Made by a program: the position numbers and the translations under genes
In this document: positions 59,699-64,000 of the stretch, piece after piece
Layout of the letters: the number at the start of each line of letters is the position of its first letter
Position numbering within the stretch: position 1 is the first letter of the stretch
Origin: Ferrimonas marina
GTDB taxonomy: Bacteria > Pseudomonadota > Gammaproteobacteria > Enterobacterales > Shewanellaceae
Direction of reading: 5' to 3'
Assembly (NCBI RefSeq): GCF_900129905.1
Contig: NZ_FQXG01000002.1
Coordinates: 248,001 to 312,000 of the forward strand
Length of the DNA: 64,000 nt
The notes under the pieces: model-generated
The model's input: the letters and a program-made list of their open reading frames with translations, nothing else
Databases searched by the model: none
What the model was told of the DNA's origin: nothing

Positions 59699-60211
59699 AT
59701 GATCCAGATTGGCCTGACCAACCCCAAAAGCCCCAGCAACATTGGCGCAGTAATGCGTGCCGCCGGGTGTTACCAGGCGGATGCCGTGTTCTACACCGGT
59801 GAGCGAGCTCAGCGCGGCATGAAATACCACACCGACACCAAGAACGTCGCCAGCCAGATCCCGCTGCAGGCGGTAGATTGCCTGCTGGAGCAGGTACCGG
59901 CGGACGCCAAGCTGGTCTGTATTGAGCTGGTGGAGGGCGCCACCCCACTGCCCCAGTTTGTGCATCCGGACAACGCCTTCTATATCCTCGGGCCGGAGGA
60001 TGGCAGCCTCAGTCAGGCGGTGGTCGACCGTGCCGATGCGGTGGTTTATGTCCCCACCGTCGGCTGCATGAACCTGGCCGCCACCGTCAACGTGGTGCTC
60101 TATGACCGGCTGGCCAAGGGCCAAGGCAAGGTGGAAGCCAGTGACGCACTGATCCGGCAAAGCCGCGATACCAACAACAGCGTTTCCATCGCCGCGCGCA
60201 GCAGCGACTAA
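59699..60211 (+). CDS. SpoU-family (SPOUT) RNA methyltransferase
   Basis: A 170-residue protein with the trefoil-knot fold. NPKSPSNIGAVMRAA (motif 1), FYILGPEDGSLSQ (motif 2) and VPTVGCMNLAATVNVVLYDR (motif 3) are intact. It is close in size and layout to stand-alone tRNA 2'-O-methyltransferases such as TrmL/TrmJ-type enzymes, but the target nucleotide is not evident. Weak ribosome site. The CAGGGCG stem lies just upstream. Confidence 0.85.
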   Translation: MIQIGLTNPKSPSNIGAVMRAAGCYQADAVFYTGERAQRGMKYHTDTKNVASQIPLQAVDCLLEQVPADAKLVCIELVEGATPLPQFVHPDNAFYILGPEDGSLSQAVVDRADAVVYVPTVGCMNLAATVNVVLYDRLAKGQGKVEASDALIRQSRDTNNSVSIAARSSD

Positions 60212-60318
60212 CGTTCGCTAGCGGATAAAAACTCAGCAAACGCCTTGCGCCGCTGCCCTGCTCTGGGTACCCTGCGGCGTTTTTCCTCATTCCTTCACTT
60301 AATCTCGGGTAGCTCACT

Positions 60319-61914
60319 GTGATCCAAGCAGCCAACATTACTATGCAGTTCGGTGCCAAGCCGCTGTTTGAAAATATCTCCGTCAAGTTCGGCGGCGGCA
60401 ACAGCTATGGCCTGATCGGCGCCAACGGCTGTGGAAAGTCCACCTTTATGAAGATCCTCTCCGGCGAGCTGGAACCCTCCACTGGCAACGTCAGCGTCGA
60501 GCCCAACACCCGCGTGGCCAAGCTGGGCCAGGACCAGTGGGCGTTTGAGGAATACAGCGTAATCGACACCGTGATCATGGGTCACAAAGAGCTGTGGGAA
60601 GTAAAGGCCGAGCGCGATCGCATCTACTCCCTGCCGGAGATGTCGGAAGAGGAAGGCATGCAGGTGGCGGATCTGGAGGTGCAGTTTGCCGAGATGGACG
60701 GCTACAGCGCCGAAGCCCGCGCTGGCGAACTGCTGCTGGGCCTGGGTATTCCGGAGGAGCAGCACTTTGGCCTGATGAGTGCCGTTGCCCCCGGCCTGAA
60801 GGTGCGGGTATTGCTGGCCCAGGTGCTGTTTGCCGATCCGGACATCATGCTGCTGGACGAACCCACCAACAACCTGGATATCCACACCATCCACTGGTTG
60901 GAAGAGATCCTCAATGATCGCAGCTGCACCATGATCATCATCTCGCACGACCGTCACTTCCTGAACTCCGTGTGCACCCACATGGCGGACATCGATTACG
61001 GTGAGCTGCGTGTCTACCCGGGTAACTACGACGAGTACATGACCGCCGCCTCCCAGGCACGCGAACGCCTGCTGGCCGACAACGCCAAGAAGAAGGCGCA
61101 GATCGCTGAGCTGCAGGGCTTCGTTGCCCGATTCTCCGCTAACGCCTCCAAGGCTCGTCAGGCTACCTCTCGTGCCAAGCGGATGGAGAAGATCCAGTTG
61201 GAAGAGGTCAAGGCCTCAAGCCGTCAGACTCCTTTCATCCGCTTCGAACAGGAGAAGAAGCTGTTCCGTCAGGCGCTGGAGGTGACCAACCTGTCCCAGG
61301 GCTACGACGGTGAACTGCTGTTCAAGGGCCTGGATCTGAAGGTGGACGTGGGTGAGCGCATCGCCATCATCGGTGAGAATGGCGTGGGTAAATCCACCCT
61401 GCTCAACACCCTGGTGGGCGCGATGGAAGCCAAGTCCGGTGAGATCAAGTGGTCTGAAAACCACAACATCGGCTACTACGCCCAGGATCACGCCGCCGAC
61501 TTCGAGAAGGACATCAACCTGTTCGACTGGATGGCCCAGTGGTCCACCGAGGGTGCCGATGAGCAAACCATCCGCTCCTTCCTCGGTCGCATGCTGTTCG
61601 GTCAGAACGACATCAAGAAGTCCGCCAAGGTGATCTCCGGCGGTGAGCAAGGCCGCATGCTGTTTGGCAAGCTGATGATGCAAAAGCCCAACATCCTGCT
61701 GATGGACGAGCCCACCAACCACATGGACATGGAGTCCATCGAGGCGCTCAACACCTCGCTGGAGAACTACGACGGTACTCTGCTGTTCGTCTCCCACGAC
61801 CGGGTGTTTGTCTCCTCCGTGGCTACTCGCATCATCGAGCTGAAGCCTGATGGCATCACCGACTTCCACGGCACCTACGAAGAGTACCTGGCCAGCCAGG
61901 GCAAAGAGGGCTAA
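60319..61914 (+). CDS. ybiT: ABC-F family ATPase YbiT
   Basis: A 531-residue soluble ABC-F protein, closely similar to E. coli YbiT. Two ABC domains: Walker [10 protein letters not shown] (34-42) with degenerate signature [11 protein letters not shown], as in E. coli, and Walker [10 protein letters not shown] with signature [10 protein letters not shown]. The linker between them includes [23 protein letters not shown] proteins act on the ribosome E site. GTG start with a weak ribosome site; terminator downstream. Confidence 0.95.
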   Translation: MIQAANITMQFGAKPLFENISVKFGGGNSYGLIGANGCGKSTFMKILSGELEPSTGNVSVEPNTRVAKLGQDQWAFEEYSVIDTVIMGHKELWEVKAERDRIYSLPEMSEEEGMQVADLEVQFAEMDGYSAEARAGELLLGLGIPEEQHFGLMSAVAPGLKVRVLLAQVLFADPDIMLLDEPTNNLDIHTIHWLEEILNDRSCTMIIISHDRHFLNSVCTHMADIDYGELRVYPGNYDEYMTAASQARERLLADNAKKKAQIAELQGFVARFSANASKARQATSRAKRMEKIQLEEVKASSRQTPFIRFEQEKKLFRQALEVTNLSQGYDGELLFKGLDLKVDVGERIAIIGENGVGKSTLLNTLVGAMEAKSGEIKWSENHNIGYYAQDHAADFEKDINLFDWMAQWSTEGADEQTIRSFLGRMLFGQNDIKKSAKVISGGEQGRMLFGKLMMQKPNILLMDEPTNHMDMESIEALNTSLENYDGTLLFVSHDRVFVSSVATRIIELKPDGITDFHGTYEEYLASQGKEG

Positions 61915-61945
61915 CCGCCGCGGCCACGATGGCTCGCCGTAATGT

Positions 61946-61978
61946 AAAAACGCCCAGACCTCGGTCTGGGCGTTTTTT
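61946..61978 (+). terminator. Intrinsic terminator of ybiT
   Basis: AACGCCCAGACC (61949-61960), 2-base centre, GGTCTGGGCGTT (61963-61974), then T run (six T from 61973). Confidence 0.9.
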
Positions 61979-62166
61979 GTTGCCGGATGCGCCGACACCC
62001 AGCGCAAATCTGTGATCCAGAACGCATTAGCGTCCTGGCGTACTGTCACACTGTTACGTTAGTATCTTGCTGCCCTGGCGCCCAACAGCGCCAGTGCCTG
62101 GCATTGCCAAGCCACTGCACCACCGCCTTCGGGCCTTCGATTCCGCGATACAAGACAACGATAACA

Positions 62167-63717
62167 ATGACCGACACCACCACCAAAGCCCCTAATACTG
62201 CCTGGGTTTCCCGCATCGAACGATTGGGCCATAAGATCCCCGATCCCATCGTCATCTTCATGTCCTTCCTGCTGCTGGGCCTGGGCCTGACCGCGCTGCT
62301 GGGCAACGTCCAGTTTGAAGCGATGAATCGAGACGGTGGCACCACCGTCTACGGCATGAAGAACATGCTGGCCACGGAGAACGTCCGCTGGCTGTTTGAT
62401 AACGCCATCCTGGCCAACTGGCTGGCCTACGGCCAAGGGGTACTGGGGGTGATCCTGGTGGTGATGCTGGGGGTTGGCATCGCCGAACACTCTGGCCTGC
62501 TGACTGCCGTGATCAAGGGCCTGGGGGCCCGCATCAACGATCGCTACCTGCTGCCCACCGTTATCCTGCTGGGTGTGCTTAGCTCTCTGGCCACCGATGC
62601 CGGTTACCTGGTGCTGATCCCGCTGGCCGGCCTGCTCTATGCTGGCATGGGCAAGAACCCGCTGATCGGCATGGCCGCCGCCTTTGCCGGTGTTTCCGCC
62701 GGCTTCAGCGCCAACCTGCTGCCGGCCACCCCGGTGGATGTGTTCATCGGCATGAACACCCAGGCCTTCGCCCAGGCCCAGGACGTGCCCTTCGTCAATG
62801 CCAATGGCGCGGCACTGATCCCCGCCACCATGCACTACTTCTTCATCCTGGCCTCCACCTTCATGCTGGTGGCCATCGGCACCTGGGTAACCAACCGCTA
62901 TGTCGCCCCACGACTGGAGCGCCAGAAGTACCAGCTGCCAGAGGAGATCGACCTGTCCGAGTTCGCCCTCAGCGACACTGAGCGCAAGGGCCTGAAGGCG
63001 GCAGGCATCGCCCTGCTGGCCGGTATCGTCGGCGTGGTATTGCTGGCCATGGGCCCGCTGGCGGCCTACGAGGTCGATGGCCGCACCATTACCCCCTACC
63101 TGGATAACGTGATCCTGCTGATCGCTCTGCTGTTTGCCGTGGTAGGCGCTGCCTTCGGCTACGCCACCGGTCGCTTCAAGCGGGTCACTGACGTGGCCAA
63201 CGCCATGACCAAGCAGATGAACACCATGGGCTACGTCATGGTGCTGACCTTCTTCTGCTTCAACTTCCTGGCGGTACTCAACTACTCTGGCCTGGGCACC
63301 TACCTGACCTACCTGGGCGCGGCCCTGCTTACCGGCATGGGCCTGGAGCAGTTCCCGGTGCTGCTGCTGATCGGCTTTATGCTGATCACCGCGCTGCTTA
63401 ACCTGGTGGTGGGCAGCATGTCCGCCAAATGGATGCTGCTGGGCCCGATCTTCGTGCCGATGCTGTACGCGGTAAACCCGGCCATGACCCCGGACCTGGT
63501 GGCGGCGGCCTACCGCATCGCCGACTCCAGCACCAACATCATCACCCCGATGATGACCTACGCCGGGGTGATCCTGGCGATGATGCGTCGCTACCGTCCG
63601 CAGATGGGGATTGGTGACATGATGGTGATGATGCTGCCCTACTCCATCGCCTTCTTCATCGCCTGGTCTGTGCTGCTGGTGATCTTCTTCAGCTTCGGCC
63701 TGCCGTTGGGCTTCTAA
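62167..63717 (+). CDS. AbgT-family transporter
   Basis: A 516-residue inner-membrane protein of the AbgT (p-aminobenzoyl-glutamate/antifolate) family with about nine TMs. LLGVLSSLATDAGYLVLIPLA and GMAAAFAGVSAGFSANLL are the family blocks, and the second repeat has VGSMSAKWMLLGPIFVPML. E. coli AbgT imports p-aminobenzoyl-glutamate, and MtrF-type relatives export sulfonamides. No abgA/B genes are adjacent, so direction is unknown. ATG at 62167 has a weak ribosome site; the frame is open upstream to 61987 but looks non-coding. Confidence 0.9.
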   Translation: MTDTTTKAPNTAWVSRIERLGHKIPDPIVIFMSFLLLGLGLTALLGNVQFEAMNRDGGTTVYGMKNMLATENVRWLFDNAILANWLAYGQGVLGVILVVMLGVGIAEHSGLLTAVIKGLGARINDRYLLPTVILLGVLSSLATDAGYLVLIPLAGLLYAGMGKNPLIGMAAAFAGVSAGFSANLLPATPVDVFIGMNTQAFAQAQDVPFVNANGAALIPATMHYFFILASTFMLVAIGTWVTNRYVAPRLERQKYQLPEEIDLSEFALSDTERKGLKAAGIALLAGIVGVVLLAMGPLAAYEVDGRTITPYLDNVILLIALLFAVVGAAFGYATGRFKRVTDVANAMTKQMNTMGYVMVLTFFCFNFLAVLNYSGLGTYLTYLGAALLTGMGLEQFPVLLLIGFMLITALLNLVVGSMSAKWMLLGPIFVPMLYAVNPAMTPDLVAAAYRIADSSTNIITPMMTYAGVILAMMRRYRPQMGIGDMMVMMLPYSIAFFIAWSVLLVIFFSFGLPLGF

Positions 63718-63732
63718 GTGCCCACCTGAATG

Positions 63733-63762
63733 AAAACACCCGGCCTTGTGCCGGGTGTTTTT
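63733..63762 (+). terminator. Intrinsic terminator of the AbgT gene
   Basis: AAAACACCCGGC (63733-63744), CTTGT loop, GCCGGGTGTTTT (63750-63761). Confidence 0.9.
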
Positions 63763-64000
63763 GATGTTCCAAACGGATAGCGAAATCCGTTGATATGCAG
63801 CACAAAAGCAGAGCCGTTCAACCGGGTGTACAACTCTTTGGCTGAATACGGTTTCAAATTGATGCTGAGGCGGGTAGAGTTTGTGCCCCCGCATTAGACC
63901 GGCCCATCGTTGTCCTAGCCTCGCGCTGGGTTGCACCGCCGTGTTGGTCGCGGGAGAATTCACCCCTGGGGCCTGACCCCGTTGGATTTTGGAAACTGAG
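63763..64000. other. Gene-free end of the window with small hairpins
   Basis: No gene was recognised. AACGGAT (63772-63778) pairs with ATCCGTT (63785-63791), and GGGG-CCTGA-CCCC lies at 63968-63980. Nothing else stands out. Confidence 0.5.

Noticed and set aside
62059-63963. Long open frame opposite the AbgT transporter gene
   Set aside because: His/Gln-rich shadow composition without motifs; the AbgT gene on + is certain.
1-64000. tRNA, rRNA, CRISPR, insertion sequence or prophage
   Set aside because: No cloverleaf with a T-loop, no regularly spaced direct repeats, and no transposase, integrase or phage protein was found.

Overview
The window comes from a GC-rich gammaproteobacterial chromosome. 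Gene order and protein types point to a marine Alteromonadales-like lineage; Ferrimonas is a plausible but unproven guess. The backbone from about 16.7 to 43.8 kb keeps the order bamC-dapA-gcvR-bcp ... perM-bepA-yfgD ... hda ... uraA-upp-purM-purN, known from Escherichia coli K-12, with lineage-specific genes inserted. In E. coli the hyf hydrogenase operon lies between bcp and perM; here that interval holds a histidine-rich zinc-uptake-like (ZrgA type) ABC cluster, an acyltransferase and a periplasmic cyclase. No tRNA, rRNA, CRISPR array, transposase or prophage was recognised.

Layout. 0-12 kb is accessory metabolism and export: the 3' end of aspartate 4-decarboxylase, a transglutaminase-like periplasmic protein, a Vat/CatB-type acetyltransferase divergent from a LysR regulator, an alpha/beta hydrolase, an AraC-type regulator with a VOC protein, an AaeXAB-like efflux operon, a radical SAM protein, an SDR with DUF1330, and a choloylglycine-hydrolase-family enzyme. 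12-16.5 kb is an RND pump operon. 16.7-23.4 kb holds bamC-dapA, divergent gcvR-bcp, and the zinc cluster. 25.9-35.9 kb holds perM, a TusA-like gene, bepA, yfgD-like arsC, DUF2069, a zinc-metalloprotease-like lipoprotein, a methyltransferase with a ClsC-like phospholipase D, hda and DUF2066. 36.1-39.9 kb is a second zinc island: NTF2-like, CobW and MerC-like genes divergent from a second CobW GTPase and zur, with a clear Zur-type operator between them. 40-43.8 kb is pyrimidine salvage (upp-uraA) divergent from purMN. 43.9-64 kb holds ChaA-like, NagD, an unknown secreted protein, a bicupin, an M28 peptidase, AsnB, a glycine-zipper lipoprotein, an EAL protein, YbaK with a DeoR regulator, a LysE exporter with a HAD phosphatase, DUF2750, a MEST-like hydrolase, a Spy-like protein, YegS, a SpoU methyltransferase, YbiT and an AbgT transporter.

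Besides many ordinary intrinsic terminators, several intergenic regions carry more structure than expected: a three-way-junction-like fold at 10826-10893, a chain of palindromes at 23444-23726, a nested stem with a long T tract at 45962-46045, and a candidate small RNA with a UUCG hairpin and mutually exclusive stems ending in a terminator at 56361-56468. The best-supported regulatory find is the Zur box at 38046-38064, which ties two CobW GTPases, a MerC-like membrane protein and Zur to zinc limitation. The zinc cluster at 19.8-23.4 kb may belong to the same response, although no Zur box was seen there. All functions rest on motif reading and family knowledge; no database search was run.
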